From an uncultured Bacteroidota bacterium (GTDB taxonomy: Bacteria; Bacteroidota; Bacteroidia; B-17B0; Aurantibacillaceae), in assembly GCA_937873155.1 (NCBI GenBank), contig CALMVZ010000013.1:186001-250000 (forward strand): a stretch of 64,000 bases of DNA, read 5' to 3'. This document shows, one piece after another, positions 53,308 through 63,785 of the stretch. The notes under the pieces were generated by a model that worked only from the letters and a program-made list of their open reading frames with translations, searched no databases and was not told the DNA's origin. Within the stretch, counting starts at the first letter, position 1; every line of letters starts with the position of its first letter. Both the position numbers and the translations under genes were made by a program.

Positions 53308-56300
53308 TTATTTAAAGTCAGCAGGCCTTTTTATCTGTGGATTCTTTGGAAGATTCTTTGTAATTACTTTTTGAAAAGATTCTTTTTGAACTGCATATTC
53401 TTTTTGAAGATCAGTGATCGACTCTAAATGGGTAGCATTCGGTTTTGATTCCATTCCGCAAAATGAACCATACAATTTCGAAACTTTTTCGCGCAGGCGT
53501 TCTTCGTCAGCAAAAATGGAAGTTTTCTTGGTGGCCATGAATTCAGCTTTCACTTTTTGAAGATCGTCATAGAATAATTGCGCATTCTTATTTTTCTTGA
53601 AAGCAACCGTGTCTTCTTTTAAGCTCTTCTGGAAGAATGAAATACTGTCGATGGTATTATTTACGTTATTGTAAAGTGTTTGTACTTCCATTGCTTTCTC
53701 ATACACCAATTTTCGGTCTTCCAGGGTCAGGTCTTTATTATTCTCATCATGAATACATTTTACAGTACTTGTATATTCTTTATCTTTCACTTTAACTTTA
53801 ATAGTATAAGTACCCGGCAGGACCATTGGAGAAGAGAAGCCTGCGCCGTCAAATTTTGTACTGCCTGCAGCAACTTTTGGCGGAGTGCCTCTTAGATTCC
53901 ACGAAACTTTATTTACCCCTTTACGGATCGTTCCAGGCATAGTTTGTAACATCGTACCTTTCTCATCATACACTTCAACTGTGATCTTTCCGCTTGTTAA
54001 ACGTTGCTTTAAATAATAATTTATAGTCGGGATCTCTGAAGGATTCCATGCTGTCCAGCCACCTGAGGTTTCAGGGCCTCCCCAACCAAATTTCCCGTTG
54101 GTAAGTGTGATGTCAGGAGTTTGAAATAAATAAAAATCCTGGTCCCAGATCTCTTTGGTCAAATTTCGCATCGGGCGGATATCATCTAAAATGTAAATAC
54201 CACGACCATGTGTTCCTACAATAAGATCGTGTGTTTTCGGATGAATTTGCAGATCGCGTACCAATGCATATTCAGGAATATTATTTTTCATGCGGAACCA
54301 ATTCTCTCCGCCATCCAGCGAAGCGAACAATCCCATTTCTGTTCCTAAGAATAATAAATTCTTATTGATAGGATCTTCTTTGATCTTATGTGCAAAGCCT
54401 GTGAATTCAGGACTGGTTATTCTCTTCCAGGTCTTACCTAAATCAGTACTTTTCCCTAAATAGGTTTTATGATCGCCATACATGTGATTATCAAATGTTG
54501 CGTACAAAGTGTTCTTATCAAACTTCGATGGTTCGATACTGCTGACCCATGCTTGATTTGCGATCCCGCTTTTTGCTATAGCTGCTGATGTGTTCACCCA
54601 TGTTGCACCGGCATCGGTAGAATATTGTAAATTGCCATCATCGGTTCCAACAAAAATTAATTTTTCATCTAAAGGTGATTCAGAAATAGTAAAAATAGTG
54701 CAATGGTTCTCTGCTGAAGTATTGTCTTCACTTAGTCCGCCGCTTTCTTCCTGTTTTTGTTTTGCTTTGTTGTTCGTTGTAAGATCAGCTGAGATACGTT
54801 TCCAGTTTCTTCCCTGATCAGTTGATTTATATAAATACTGCGCGCCAACATAGAGGTTTTTAGGATTGCTGGCACCTGTTACGATAGGAGTATTCCAGTT
54901 CCAACGGAGTTTATCTTCCTTACTTGTTTTTTGTGGCTGAATAAATTCACCTTTCATTGTGCTCAATTCAGTACGGAACATATTTCCTCCCTGGTATTCT
55001 GAATAAACAACTTTTCCGTCAGCATCAGGTATCGTCCAGAAGCCGTCGCCTCCATTTACCCTGTCCCAGTTAGCATTACCAATTCCGCCCGGAGAAGCGC
55101 TCGGAGCCATCCAGCTTCCGTTATCCTGTAACCCGCCGTAAACATTGTAAGGTTCTTTCAGGTCGTAAGTAGCATGATAGAATTGTCCAACAGGTAAACC
55201 ATGATGGAATTGCCATGTTAATCCTTTATCAATACTTGTATAAACACCCCCATCAGTTCCTAAATACATAATGTTTGTATTACCTGGATTGATCCACAAA
55301 GCGTGCATATCACTGTGCACCCATCCGCCATCTGAACTTGCTTCACTGAATGAATAACCGCCATCATCACTATAACCAAACACAAAAGCCGGACGGTAAA
55401 CGCGTTTTGGATTTTTCGGATCTACAACGATCGTACTGAAATAGAACGGACGCGCTTTTACATTTAAAGGAGCGCTTTGTTCTTTCCATGATTCACCGCC
55501 ATCAGATGAAATGTAAAGCCCCATATTTTTAGCTTCCACGATAGCGAACATTTGTTTAGGATCGCTTGGCGCAAGATTCATGGCAATTCTGCCGTATGGT
55601 TTTTCAGGTAATCCGTCCTTAATTTCTTTCCATGTTTTTCCGCCATCTGTACTTTTAAATAAACCACTTCCTTTTCCGCCTGAATTGAAACTAAATGGTT
55701 GTCTGCGGAATTGCCACATGGATGCAAATAAGATATTAGAATTAGTAGGATCCATTAATAATTCAGCACAGCCCGTCAGATCATCAATATAAAATATTTT
55801 TTCCCAGGTCTCACCACCGTTAGTCGATTTGTAAAGTCCCCTGTGTTTACTGCTGCTCCATAATGGTCCGGGCGCTGCTACATAAACAATTTCAGAATTT
55901 TGTGGGTCAACGATGATGCGTGCAATATGTTCAACAGAATCTAAACCGATTTTTTTCCAGTTATCACCACCATCAGTTGTTTTATACATTCCGTTCCCGA
56001 TAGAAACTGAGTTACGCATATTACTTTCCCCGGTTCCTACGTAAACTGTTTTTGGATTTTTTTGGTCGATCGCTAATGCACCAATAGATTGACAATATTT
56101 ATCGAACATTGGTTTGTAAGAGGCTCCTGCGTTTGTTGATTTCCAAACGCCTCCGCCTGCAGTGCCAACATAAATTGTTTTTCCATCATCGCTGTTGATC
56201 CCTTCGATTGCGGTGATCCTGCCACTCATTGTTCCGGGACCAAGTGCTCTTGCTTCGAATGCACCAAAGATAGAAGAATTCACAGCTGTTTGCGCACTGC

Positions 56301-56346
56301 TATTCAAACAACACGCAAGTAGCGATAAGCCAATTAATTTTTGCAT
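53308..56346 (-). CDS. secreted sortilin/BNR-type beta-propeller protein
   Basis: 1012 residues. Signal MQKLIGLSLLACCLNSSAQ. Residues about 30-730 hold repeated blades with Asp-box motifs of form S-x-D-x-G-x-(T/S)W, such as STNAGASYKPM, TTDGGDNWKKI and STNGGETWEKI, as in VPS10/sortilin and glycosyl hydrolase-like exo-alpha-sialidase folds. A C-terminal beta/helix region follows, with a coiled coil near 900-1000. No T9SS tail is seen. Its ligand is unknown. A LolA-like gene starts upstream on the same strand, 30 bases away. Confidence 0.85.
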   Translation of the reverse strand: MQKLIGLSLLACCLNSSAQTAVNSSIFGAFEARALGPGTMSGRITAIEGINSDDGKTIYVGTAGGGVWKSTNAGASYKPMFDKYCQSIGALAIDQKNPKTVYVGTGESNMRNSVSIGNGMYKTTDGGDNWKKIGLDSVEHIARIIVDPQNSEIVYVAAPGPLWSSSKHRGLYKSTNGGETWEKIFYIDDLTGCAELLMDPTNSNILFASMWQFRRQPFSFNSGGKGSGLFKSTDGGKTWKEIKDGLPEKPYGRIAMNLAPSDPKQMFAIVEAKNMGLYISSDGGESWKEQSAPLNVKARPFYFSTIVVDPKNPKRVYRPAFVFGYSDDGGYSFSEASSDGGWVHSDMHALWINPGNTNIMYLGTDGGVYTSIDKGLTWQFHHGLPVGQFYHATYDLKEPYNVYGGLQDNGSWMAPSASPGGIGNANWDRVNGGDGFWTIPDADGKVVYSEYQGGNMFRTELSTMKGEFIQPQKTSKEDKLRWNWNTPIVTGASNPKNLYVGAQYLYKSTDQGRNWKRISADLTTNNKAKQKQEESGGLSEDNTSAENHCTIFTISESPLDEKLIFVGTDDGNLQYSTDAGATWVNTSAAIAKSGIANQAWVSSIEPSKFDKNTLYATFDNHMYGDHKTYLGKSTDLGKTWKRITSPEFTGFAHKIKEDPINKNLLFLGTEMGLFASLDGGENWFRMKNNIPEYALVRDLQIHPKTHDLIVGTHGRGIYILDDIRPMRNLTKEIWDQDFYLFQTPDITLTNGKFGWGGPETSGGWTAWNPSEIPTINYYLKQRLTSGKITVEVYDEKGTMLQTMPGTIRKGVNKVSWNLRGTPPKVAAGSTKFDGAGFSSPMVLPGTYTIKVKVKDKEYTSTVKCIHDENNKDLTLEDRKLVYEKAMEVQTLYNNVNNTIDSISFFQKSLKEDTVAFKKNKNAQLFYDDLQKVKAEFMATKKTSIFADEERLREKVSKLYGSFCGMESKPNATHLESITDLQKEYAVQKESFQKVITKNLPKNPQIKRPADFK

Positions 56347-56376
56347 AAGAGGATTTTTAAAATGTATTCCTAAGAA

Positions 56377-57099
56377 TTATTTTGTTGCCGGAGTAGTGGG
56401 TTTAAATAACGCCTCATCGATCTTTGGATTTATAACAAGGTTCGTTACTTCTGATTCGCCCCAGCCGCCACCGATACTGTAAGGATAAACAATGCCTTCA
56501 GGTGTTTTCTTGTAATTACTAAAAGTTGTAGAATTTTCCATTTCCTTACCATTAACGGTCATCTTATTCGTTTCTTTTATGATGTAGTAATTTGTAGGGT
56601 CAATAAAAAAAGTAGATTCGATACCATCTTTATCTGTCATTTTTAATTTCAGGCATTCTGTTCCGTCTACATCATCTTTTCCAACGTATTCTAATTTTTT
56701 CCCTAATTCTTTATAGGTAATGAAATCACTTTGTAAGTTCAAACCATCCTGTGCTTTTTTCACATCATCTGCTGTCATTGGTTCAGGTTTTGTTTGTCCC
56801 TGGAACGGAGCATAACTCCAGCCTTCTGTATTGGTTAAAATACTATAGCCTTCCATTCCCATTAAAGCAATATTCTGACGCATTGCTTTTTTATCGACCT
56901 GGTACATGGTGATCTTGATCTCAGCACCGTTGGCTTTCATCGTCATTTCGGTCTGAAGGCTTTTTATTTTTGCCCAATTGTCCTTACCGCCTATGGCTTC
57001 AATATGTTTTTTTACAATTTCATCAGTTGTTTGAGAAAATAAAGCTGATGACATTAAACTTAAGGTCACGAGCGCAAAAATTGATCTTAGATTTTTCAT
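56377..57099 (-). CDS. LolA-like outer-membrane lipoprotein-sorting protein
   Basis: 240 residues. Signal RSIFALVTLSLMSSALFS, then SQTTDEIVKKHIEAIGGKDNWAKIKSLQTEMTMKA, a typical beginning of LolA/LolB-like or DUF4292-like folds, with half-barrel strands (TECLKLKMTDKDGIESTFFIDPTNYYIIKE). Periplasmic; probably binds lipoprotein acyl chains or another hydrophobic ligand. It is followed by the propeller gene 30 bases on, suggesting one transcript. The exact function is not proven by sequence. Confidence 0.75.
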   Translation of the reverse strand: MKNLRSIFALVTLSLMSSALFSQTTDEIVKKHIEAIGGKDNWAKIKSLQTEMTMKANGAEIKITMYQVDKKAMRQNIALMGMEGYSILTNTEGWSYAPFQGQTKPEPMTADDVKKAQDGLNLQSDFITYKELGKKLEYVGKDDVDGTECLKLKMTDKDGIESTFFIDPTNYYIIKETNKMTVNGKEMENSTTFSNYKKTPEGIVYPYSIGGGWGESEVTNLVINPKIDEALFKPTTPATK

Positions 57100-57286
57100 T
57101 TGGTTTTAATTTATAAGTAAATGTAGTTTAATTATATTGGAAGAGAAGTGATTTGGTACAAATCTTTGTTAATTTCATGGAATCTAAAAGAGGTTTAATC
57201 CTTTGATAATCATTGCGATTTGAGAGGGGAAACGCATCCGGGCTTACCGCTTGTAAAGTTTATCCCTCAGAATGGGGGAGGAAGCA

Positions 57287-58972
57287 TTACTCTATAATGA
57301 ACTTCCCTTTTTGTTGTTTCCCATCGTCACTTATTAAAGAATAAAGATAAATACCTCTTGAAAGCGAACCTGAATTTATTTTGGTAACACCGCGACCAAT
57401 TTTTTCAATGAAAATTATTTGGCCGGCAAGATTAAAAATCTCCAGTTCACCACTATTGTCCGATCGAAAATAAAATTGACCATTATTGGGATTTGGAAAG
57501 AGTTGTATTTTTTTGCTAATCTCATTTTGTTCAACTCCTAAAGGACTTTGGGACATCTTCTGGACAAAAATGTCTTCTGAACCTACTGGAGTCAAAATAG
57601 TTTGTGATAAGGGTGAAGGATCGAAATCAGCGATACCGTTCAAATAACCAACTGTATAGACACTACCCGCCGCATCAACATTAATTCCTAATCCAATGTT
57701 ATAGCCGCCACCGCCAAGGTTATTAGCCCACATAAAATTTCCGGAAGCATCTAATTTGAAATGATAAACATCTTCAGAACCTAGCGAAGATAAAGTATAT
57801 GTTCCTACACCTGGATCAAAATCAACAGCGCTATCAAAACATCCTGTCATATAAACATCTCCGCTAGCGTCTACATCTAACGAAAATATATATTCATACC
57901 CTGATACATTGCTTGAAGTATACCCCCATTGATAGTTTCCGGTACCATCTAGTTTTAAAATGAAATAATCTGCGTTAGAGTTAGTTGTGTAAGTTACTAT
58001 TGCAGGTCCTGGGTCTAAATCAGTAGATATCTGAAATTCTCCGCCTACATAAATATCGCCAAATGAACTAACCTTGAGATCCCAACAAGTAGTTGTGCCT
58101 CCTGGACCGCTACCAAATTGTTTAGCCCAGATCAAATTGCCATTAGGATCGAATTTTGCGATGAAGGTAGCTCCAGAACTTGCGTCTAAGGTAAATGTAG
58201 TTAATGCTGGATCAAAATCAGTAATCGCAGAAAATTCGCCGCATACAATAATGTTACCGGAGGCGTCGACATCTGTGGACCTAATAGCGGAAGACTGAAG
58301 TTGCTTGGCCCAAACGAGACTTCCTGTAGGACTTAATTTTACAATATAAGCATCGGAAGAAAACGGCCCTGCATCTAATGTGTAGGTTCCCGGTCCTGGA
58401 TCAAAATCTACTATAGAAGTGAAATATCCAGTTGCGATGGAATTACCTAAAGCGTCGACTCCTACGTCATAACCTTGACTTGCGCAAGCTCCACATGTTG
58501 CCGTGAAACTGGCACCCCATTGGAAATTTCCGTTCTGATCTAACTTCAGAAAAAAAGCTCCTGAAGAGTTCACATAAAAATTGCCAATGCCTGGATCCAA
58601 ATCAAGGGAGTCCACATAAGTCCCTGTTACAAATACATTACTGAGATTATCTGTTACCATTGCCCATGGCTCGCAAATGTTCTTGGATCTCAATTGTTTT
58701 GCCCAAATAAAATTTCCAGACGCATCAAGTTTCGAAATATAACCATCAGCTGCTTTATTATTTATATTAAAAACACCAGGGCCGGGATCAAAATCGCAAG
58801 GTCCTTGGAATGTCCCTGATGTAAAAACGTTGCTTGATTGATCGATGGTACTGGCAAAAAACATGTACTCCTGCGCTGAACCTCCCAAAAGACCTGCCCA
58901 TTGAAAGTTGGTAGTTTGTGATGTAATAGTAAGAGATAAAAAGAGGAAAGAAGAAAACAGATTTTTTTTCAT
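57287..58972 (-). CDS. secreted SBBP-type beta-propeller protein with T9SS sorting domain
   Basis: 561 residues. After the signal peptide comes an array of about eight repeats of some 52-58 residues, each with 'FDPGPGxxxxxx', 'Y(I/L)xKLDxxGNFxWAK' and 'DxxGNxxxxGxF', the SBBP (seven-bladed propeller-like) repeat of Bacteroidota. The last 75 residues are a T9SS signal (IQLFPNPNNGQFYFRS ... GIYLYSLISDDGKQQKGKFIIE). Probably a surface or released protein of unknown ligand. Confidence 0.88.
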   Translation of the reverse strand: MKKNLFSSFLFLSLTITSQTTNFQWAGLLGGSAQEYMFFASTIDQSSNVFTSGTFQGPCDFDPGPGVFNINNKAADGYISKLDASGNFIWAKQLRSKNICEPWAMVTDNLSNVFVTGTYVDSLDLDPGIGNFYVNSSGAFFLKLDQNGNFQWGASFTATCGACASQGYDVGVDALGNSIATGYFTSIVDFDPGPGTYTLDAGPFSSDAYIVKLSPTGSLVWAKQLQSSAIRSTDVDASGNIIVCGEFSAITDFDPALTTFTLDASSGATFIAKFDPNGNLIWAKQFGSGPGGTTTCWDLKVSSFGDIYVGGEFQISTDLDPGPAIVTYTTNSNADYFILKLDGTGNYQWGYTSSNVSGYEYIFSLDVDASGDVYMTGCFDSAVDFDPGVGTYTLSSLGSEDVYHFKLDASGNFMWANNLGGGGYNIGLGINVDAAGSVYTVGYLNGIADFDPSPLSQTILTPVGSEDIFVQKMSQSPLGVEQNEISKKIQLFPNPNNGQFYFRSDNSGELEIFNLAGQIIFIEKIGRGVTKINSGSLSRGIYLYSLISDDGKQQKGKFIIE

Positions 58973-59020
58973 TACCCGAGGGTTTGATTTCTTATATCAA
59001 AAACGGTGCCAAAATTAAAC

Positions 59021-60301
59021 TTACTTCACCAACATCTTATTTACTTCATCCAATTTCGAAGTAGCATAAGCATCGCCTGCCTTTATTTTCAGTACTTCTT
59101 CGTAAGCAGTTTTTGCTTCGGCCCAGCGTTTCATTTTAAAATATCCTTCAGCTTTTGTGAGGGCATCCTTATATACATTGGCTCCCAGAACTTGTTTTTT
59201 ACTGTATTTACTATCACCATTACCGATCACAGGTTCGTCATCTGAACTTTTAGTCTCGTACTCATGTTTTTTGATCTCTTTTTCTGCGTCGGGCATTTTA
59301 TTTTTAGGTGTTTCCGCAACTTTTTCCGTAGTCTTTTTCTCTGGCTTTTTTTCCTGTTTCGGTTCAGGTTTTGGTTTTGCAGCGGCTTTTTCTTCGCCGG
59401 CTTTTTGTTTCGCTAATTTATCAGCTTCAGCTTTTTCTGAAGCGGCCTTTGCTTTCGCTTCTTTGTCTGCAGCTGCTTTTTCTTTGGCGAGTTTGTCAGC
59501 TTCTGCTTTATCAGCCGCTGCTTTTTCTTTTGCAGCTTTATCCGCTAATGCTTTTTCTTCAGCAGCTTTCTTAGCCGCTTCTTCACCTTTTTTCTTTTCT
59601 TCTTCTATCTTATCACAATCCGGAACTTTCGCTAATTGTTCAACAGGGTAAGGCTCACCCGGAATTAAAGCTATTGCTTCGTTGTATAATCTTTTAGCAA
59701 GCGGACAATCCGGAATAGCCAAAGCTGCATCTCCTTTTTTATTCGTCCCGCAAAATTTATCGATCAGTGTTTGTTCGGCATTCCATATTTTTGAAACAAT
59801 ATTCAAGCCATAATCTGTGTATTCAGCATCGTCATCAAAATTTTTGATCTTTGGTGAATAAACCACTTTTACTAATGGTTCATTCAATCCTGCATAATCA
59901 ATGCCCGGAAAAGGTTTGGCCATTACAAAACCGCCAATACTGAAACTCGGGTAGAAATTATTGTTCTGGATCTCTTCAGGAACACCCGTGGTAACGATCT
60001 CAAATTTTTTAGGATTGCATCCCGGATAAGAAACAGTTAAAATGTAAACACCATTGCCCGGTACCATTACCTGGAAATCACCGCTGCCATTACTTGTACC
60101 TTGTGAAATAATACTACCACCCTTTGAAAGTACAATACTTGCGCCCCCCAGAGCTTTTTCAGTTTTCTCAGATTTGTAAGTAAGCTTCCAGGTACGTAAT
60201 TCCACATTACTGCTGATCTTTACCGCCCACGTCTTTGTAGTAGTTTGAGCAAAGGAAATCCCAACACAAAGTAACAGAATAAGAAGAGCGTTTTTTTTCA
60301 C
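59021..60301 (-). CDS. exported protein with TolA-like Ala/Lys/Glu linker
   Basis: 426 residues. Signal NALLILLLCVGISFAQ. Residues about 30-110 look like a carboxypeptidase-regulatory-type beta domain (ALGGASIVLSKGGSIISQGTSNGSGDFQV). About 230-330 is a long Ala/Lys/Glu/Asp helical linker (EEKALADKAAKEKAAADKAEAD) ending in a Pro/Lys stretch, as in TolA. The final part contains a TPR-like pair (YFKMKRWAEAKTAYEEVLKIKAGD). It may span the periplasm. No named family. Confidence 0.7.
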   Translation of the reverse strand: MKKNALLILLLCVGISFAQTTTKTWAVKISSNVELRTWKLTYKSEKTEKALGGASIVLSKGGSIISQGTSNGSGDFQVMVPGNGVYILTVSYPGCNPKKFEIVTTGVPEEIQNNNFYPSFSIGGFVMAKPFPGIDYAGLNEPLVKVVYSPKIKNFDDDAEYTDYGLNIVSKIWNAEQTLIDKFCGTNKKGDAALAIPDCPLAKRLYNEAIALIPGEPYPVEQLAKVPDCDKIEEEKKKGEEAAKKAAEEKALADKAAKEKAAADKAEADKLAKEKAAADKEAKAKAASEKAEADKLAKQKAGEEKAAAKPKPEPKQEKKPEKKTTEKVAETPKNKMPDAEKEIKKHEYETKSSDDEPVIGNGDSKYSKKQVLGANVYKDALTKAEGYFKMKRWAEAKTAYEEVLKIKAGDAYATSKLDEVNKMLVK

Positions 60302-60417
60302 GGTTTGAAATTAATAAAAAACAAAGCAAAGCAATTAACAAATAATCAAGAATCTCCAGTAACCCAAAAGCCACTCCTTTTTTTGTAAGGATAATTCCTT
60401 TAAATTTGAAAGGGTCA

Positions 60418-62001
60418 ATGCAGGTCAAAAATTTCATATTTTTCATGTTAATTGTACTTGGTGCTTTCATCAATGTGTCAGCCGCAGGCCAGGACTCATT
60501 GGTAAAATTTTCCGATCTTAATTTCAGGACCGATTTTGAAAAGCAAACATTTAAAAAGTACCAGGTATCCGGCGTTAATACTGATGTTATTGATCTTTTC
60601 CTGAATTCATATGCAAAGGACGAAGGTTATAGTTCTGCTTATGCACACGAACAAATAAATGATTGCATAAGGATCCTGAAAAAGGAAACCGCCGGAATGT
60701 CACAGGAAAAAGCTGTGAAGGAAATATACAGGTACGTTCACAAGCGATTCTTTAAAGTTTATAATTTAAAAAATAGTTTTTCTGATGTTTTTGAGACCGG
60801 TGAGTACAATTGTGTTTCCGGTTCTGCTACCTACGCTATCATTTTTCATTTAATGGGAATTCCTTACCAGATCATAGAATTACCCAAGCATGTTTTTTTA
60901 ATAGCTTATCCGCAAACACATAAAATATTTATCGAATCAACGATTCCTGATAAAGGTTATTTCTCATTTTCGGAAAACTATGTTCAAAAGTATATTAATT
61001 ACCTGAAGGATTCGAAGATCATTAGCCAGGAGGAATACGATGCAAATAATGTAAATGATCTTTTTAACAAGCATTATTTTCTTCAAAAAGGATTAACAAT
61101 TCAGGAGCTTGCGGGTATCCAATATGCTAATTACTCAATATATTACCTTGAGGAAAGTGAATATGAAAAAGCGTGTGTTGAGATCAAAAAAGCGTATTAC
61201 ATGGCTGCGAACGAGCGGCATAAATATATGTTAGAAGATCTTTTGAAGGGAACAGTTAGTAATAGTGATTATAAAGATGGGAAGAACATCGAAAACCTCA
61301 TCATTCTGTGCAGGTTCAACCGGCAAAATGAAAAAGGTGTTACGGATGAGAATATCAGGAATGAATTTGAAAGAGTTACTCGCGGCCAGTTAATTAATCA
61401 ATCGGACGAAGTGCAATTTGAAAGTTCTTATAACAGGATCAGGCATGAAATAAAAGATTCTGTATTGGCAAAAGAGATCGCTTTTGTTTATCATTATGAA
61501 TTGGCAAGAACGGGTTATGTAAAATTAAAGGATAAGGATTACCAGATGAAACATTTGACCGGCGCTTATTCTGCTAATAAAAAAGATGCCGATCTGCAGC
61601 AACTTATTATAGCGTATCTCGGGAGACAGATAGAGACCGATTTTTCTGTTTCTAATGTCATGAAGTTGCTGAATGAATTGAGCGCGAATTTTGATTTTTT
61701 AGTTGATCATGCCGCTTATAATTCGGTGAAATGTAACTGCCTGTTGGAATTGGGGTATGAACATTTAATGATGAACGAGATCGCGAAAGGCGAAAAATAC
61801 ATTACTGATTTTGAGTCGCTCGTCTCAAAGGATAAGGATATAAAGCCAAGTGACCGTTTTGTGGAAAGGGCGTATTCAACTGCAGCAACATATTATTATA
61901 AAAAAGGAAATAAAGCTAAAGCAAAACAGTTCTTAAAAAAAGGAATTGAATATGCTCCTGAAAATTTCGGACTAAAACTGAGATTAAACCAGATAAATTA
62001 A
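60418..62001 (+). CDS. transglutaminase-like/TPR exported protein
   Basis: 527 residues from the ATG at 60418; an in-frame TTG at 60406 is less likely. Signal FIFFMLIVLGAFINVSAAG. Residues about 90-220 show a transglutaminase-like core with the catalytic Cys in EYNCVSGSATYAIIFH, the His in PKHVFLIAYP and an acidic third residue near FIESTIPDKG. From about 230 on are TPR-like helices, and the end is KGNKAKAKQFLKKGIEYAPENFGLKLRL, a clear TPR. The likely role is processing or binding of peptides or proteins in the periplasm. Confidence 0.75.
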   Translation: MQVKNFIFFMLIVLGAFINVSAAGQDSLVKFSDLNFRTDFEKQTFKKYQVSGVNTDVIDLFLNSYAKDEGYSSAYAHEQINDCIRILKKETAGMSQEKAVKEIYRYVHKRFFKVYNLKNSFSDVFETGEYNCVSGSATYAIIFHLMGIPYQIIELPKHVFLIAYPQTHKIFIESTIPDKGYFSFSENYVQKYINYLKDSKIISQEEYDANNVNDLFNKHYFLQKGLTIQELAGIQYANYSIYYLEESEYEKACVEIKKAYYMAANERHKYMLEDLLKGTVSNSDYKDGKNIENLIILCRFNRQNEKGVTDENIRNEFERVTRGQLINQSDEVQFESSYNRIRHEIKDSVLAKEIAFVYHYELARTGYVKLKDKDYQMKHLTGAYSANKKDADLQQLIIAYLGRQIETDFSVSNVMKLLNELSANFDFLVDHAAYNSVKCNCLLELGYEHLMMNEIAKGEKYITDFESLVSKDKDIKPSDRFVERAYSTAATYYYKKGNKAKAKQFLKKGIEYAPENFGLKLRLNQIN

Positions 62002-62867
62002 AAGTTATTCGAGGCAGCGTTAAATGCCTTGGTTTGGGAGCATGTATTCCCGAATGCGGTTTTCCGGAAAGCTACGATCTTAACTGTTTGCATTATAAAG
62101 CCACCTTTTGGAATTTCAAATTGTAGTTTAAACACACCGTTTTCTTCTTTGATAGAAAATAACTGACCGTAATCGCATTTATCTTTAGCTTCTCCTATTT
62201 CCTGGTAAACTTTGTCATCCGGTTTAGGATTTTCAAGGCGTATAATATAAGTCAATGTGTTTTTCATCAACACTTCATTAGATTCCGTGATAAATATTTT
62301 AAAGTCATTATTTACTTTTTCCCCGTCATCATACCATTCTTCAATGTTTTTACAAGGTTCACCGGAATTATAAAGTATCTTGCTTTTTGGTTTTCCATCG
62401 GGATAATAGAACTCTTCCAAACCGTCTTTGATCCCTCTTTTAAAAGTTATTCTTTCCAGTATCCTGCCGGTTCTGTAAGTATAAACAGTAGAAGTACTGT
62501 CAAACAACCCGTCTTTGAAATATATTTCAGAATATAATTTCCCGTCTTTATTAAACTCTTTCCATCCGCCATGCGCTTTTTTATTCCTGTACATTTGCAT
62601 CGATCTTAAATTTCCGTTTTCATGGTATAAGAAAGTTGTATCTGATAAAGTATCTCTTACATAAAAGCGCCGTGACCTTAATTTTCCATTAGCAAAAAAT
62701 TCTTTCGCTTCGCCGTGTTTAACACTATCAAGATAAGTGATACTTTGTTGTATCTTTTCTGTGTTCGGAAAATAAACTATTTTGACATTGGTTTTCGGTT
62801 CATTCTTACAGGAAAAGAATAAGATTGAACAAAGAAAAAGGGGTCTTAGTATTTGGCCGCGAAGCAT
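61998..62867 (-). CDS. YwqK/MORN-repeat lipoprotein
   Basis: 289 residues. The lipobox is LFFSC after a short hydrophobic start. The body has repeated NGxLxSxxxY and 'KDGxxxSExYFKDG' motifs (NGKLRSRRFYVRDT, ENGNLRSMQMYRNKKAHGGWKEF, KDGKLYSEIYFKDG), the YwqK pattern also seen at 1444 and in the next gene. A beta domain near the end may be a separate fold. Probably surface or periplasmic. It follows another YwqK gene on the same strand by 7 bases. Confidence 0.78.
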   Translation of the reverse strand: MLRGQILRPLFLCSILFFSCKNEPKTNVKIVYFPNTEKIQQSITYLDSVKHGEAKEFFANGKLRSRRFYVRDTLSDTTFLYHENGNLRSMQMYRNKKAHGGWKEFNKDGKLYSEIYFKDGLFDSTSTVYTYRTGRILERITFKRGIKDGLEEFYYPDGKPKSKILYNSGEPCKNIEEWYDDGEKVNNDFKIFITESNEVLMKNTLTYIIRLENPKPDDKVYQEIGEAKDKCDYGQLFSIKEENGVFKLQFEIPKGGFIMQTVKIVAFRKTAFGNTCSQTKAFNAASNNF

Positions 62868-62874
62868 AAGTGAT

Positions 62875-63762
62875 CTATTTCAGATTTTCTGTCTTTGTTA
62901 CATTCCCTTTCTCATCATAGTATTTCCATTCGCCCGTTTTTTTAGGAATGGTGTTACTGGTGGCTTTTCGTATATGTTCATTTCCCTGCGCATCGTATGT
63001 TTTATTCGTGATATTACCGCTCGTATGTGTGTATTGTCCCTCCACTTTTAATGCACCGGTGTCGTAATATTCTTTATACTCGCCAAACTCAGAATCGTTT
63101 TTATAATTCATTTCCTTTATTAAAACGCCTTTGTCATTATAAGTTTTGTTAAGTCCTTCCTTCTTTCCATTGATCATTTTTCCTTCTTCCTTTGTTTTAA
63201 AATTAAGATGGAGATATTTGTAAGTACAGGTTTCGTTTTCGTCGTAGTTGGTTTGTTCTTCAACTAACTTAACAGTATCCCTCAATTTGAAAACGCCATA
63301 TCTTTTCCCGTCGCTGTATTGTCCTGTCTCTACTAAATAATAATTTCGCTCTTTTTGTTTATGATAGCGGGAGAAGGAACCATTGCATAAACTGTCTTTG
63401 ATCTGGTAGGTTAAACTATCGTACTCCCCACCGCCACGGTTTTCTTTTTCGTAGTAATAGCCCACACCGTTTTTCAGGATCTGGTAGCCATCCTGCTGCC
63501 ACATATTTATATATCGTGTCGGAGGAATTGAATTATTCTTACCTAATGGAAAATAACTTTCTGATTTTTTCTGGCCATCCTTATACCAATAGGTCCATTG
63601 GCCTGAAGGTTTACATTCTTTATCATCTTTAAGAGAGACGCAATACTTTTGTCCTTTCCATTTCATCTGACCTGAGCTGTAATACTCAATGTCATTTTCT
63701 ACTGTTTGGGCGAAATGGGAAAGAAACAAACAGCAAAGACCTGTTGCTAAAAAATTCTTCAT
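62875..63762 (-). CDS. YwqK/MORN-repeat exported protein
   Basis: 295 residues with a signal ending SHFAQ. Repeats of the YYDTGALKVEGQY/KSESYFPLG kind (YYSSGQMKWKGQKY, KDGQKKSESY, YKEYYDTGALKVEGQY, EWKYYDEKGNVTKTENL). It pairs with the next gene and is one of three such proteins in the window. The family name 'antitoxin' is historical; there is no evidence here for a toxin. Confidence 0.78.
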   Translation of the reverse strand: MKNFLATGLCCLFLSHFAQTVENDIEYYSSGQMKWKGQKYCVSLKDDKECKPSGQWTYWYKDGQKKSESYFPLGKNNSIPPTRYINMWQQDGYQILKNGVGYYYEKENRGGGEYDSLTYQIKDSLCNGSFSRYHKQKERNYYLVETGQYSDGKRYGVFKLRDTVKLVEEQTNYDENETCTYKYLHLNFKTKEEGKMINGKKEGLNKTYNDKGVLIKEMNYKNDSEFGEYKEYYDTGALKVEGQYTHTSGNITNKTYDAQGNEHIRKATSNTIPKKTGEWKYYDEKGNVTKTENLK

Positions 63763-63785
63763 GATTAAAAATACAGAAAATATTT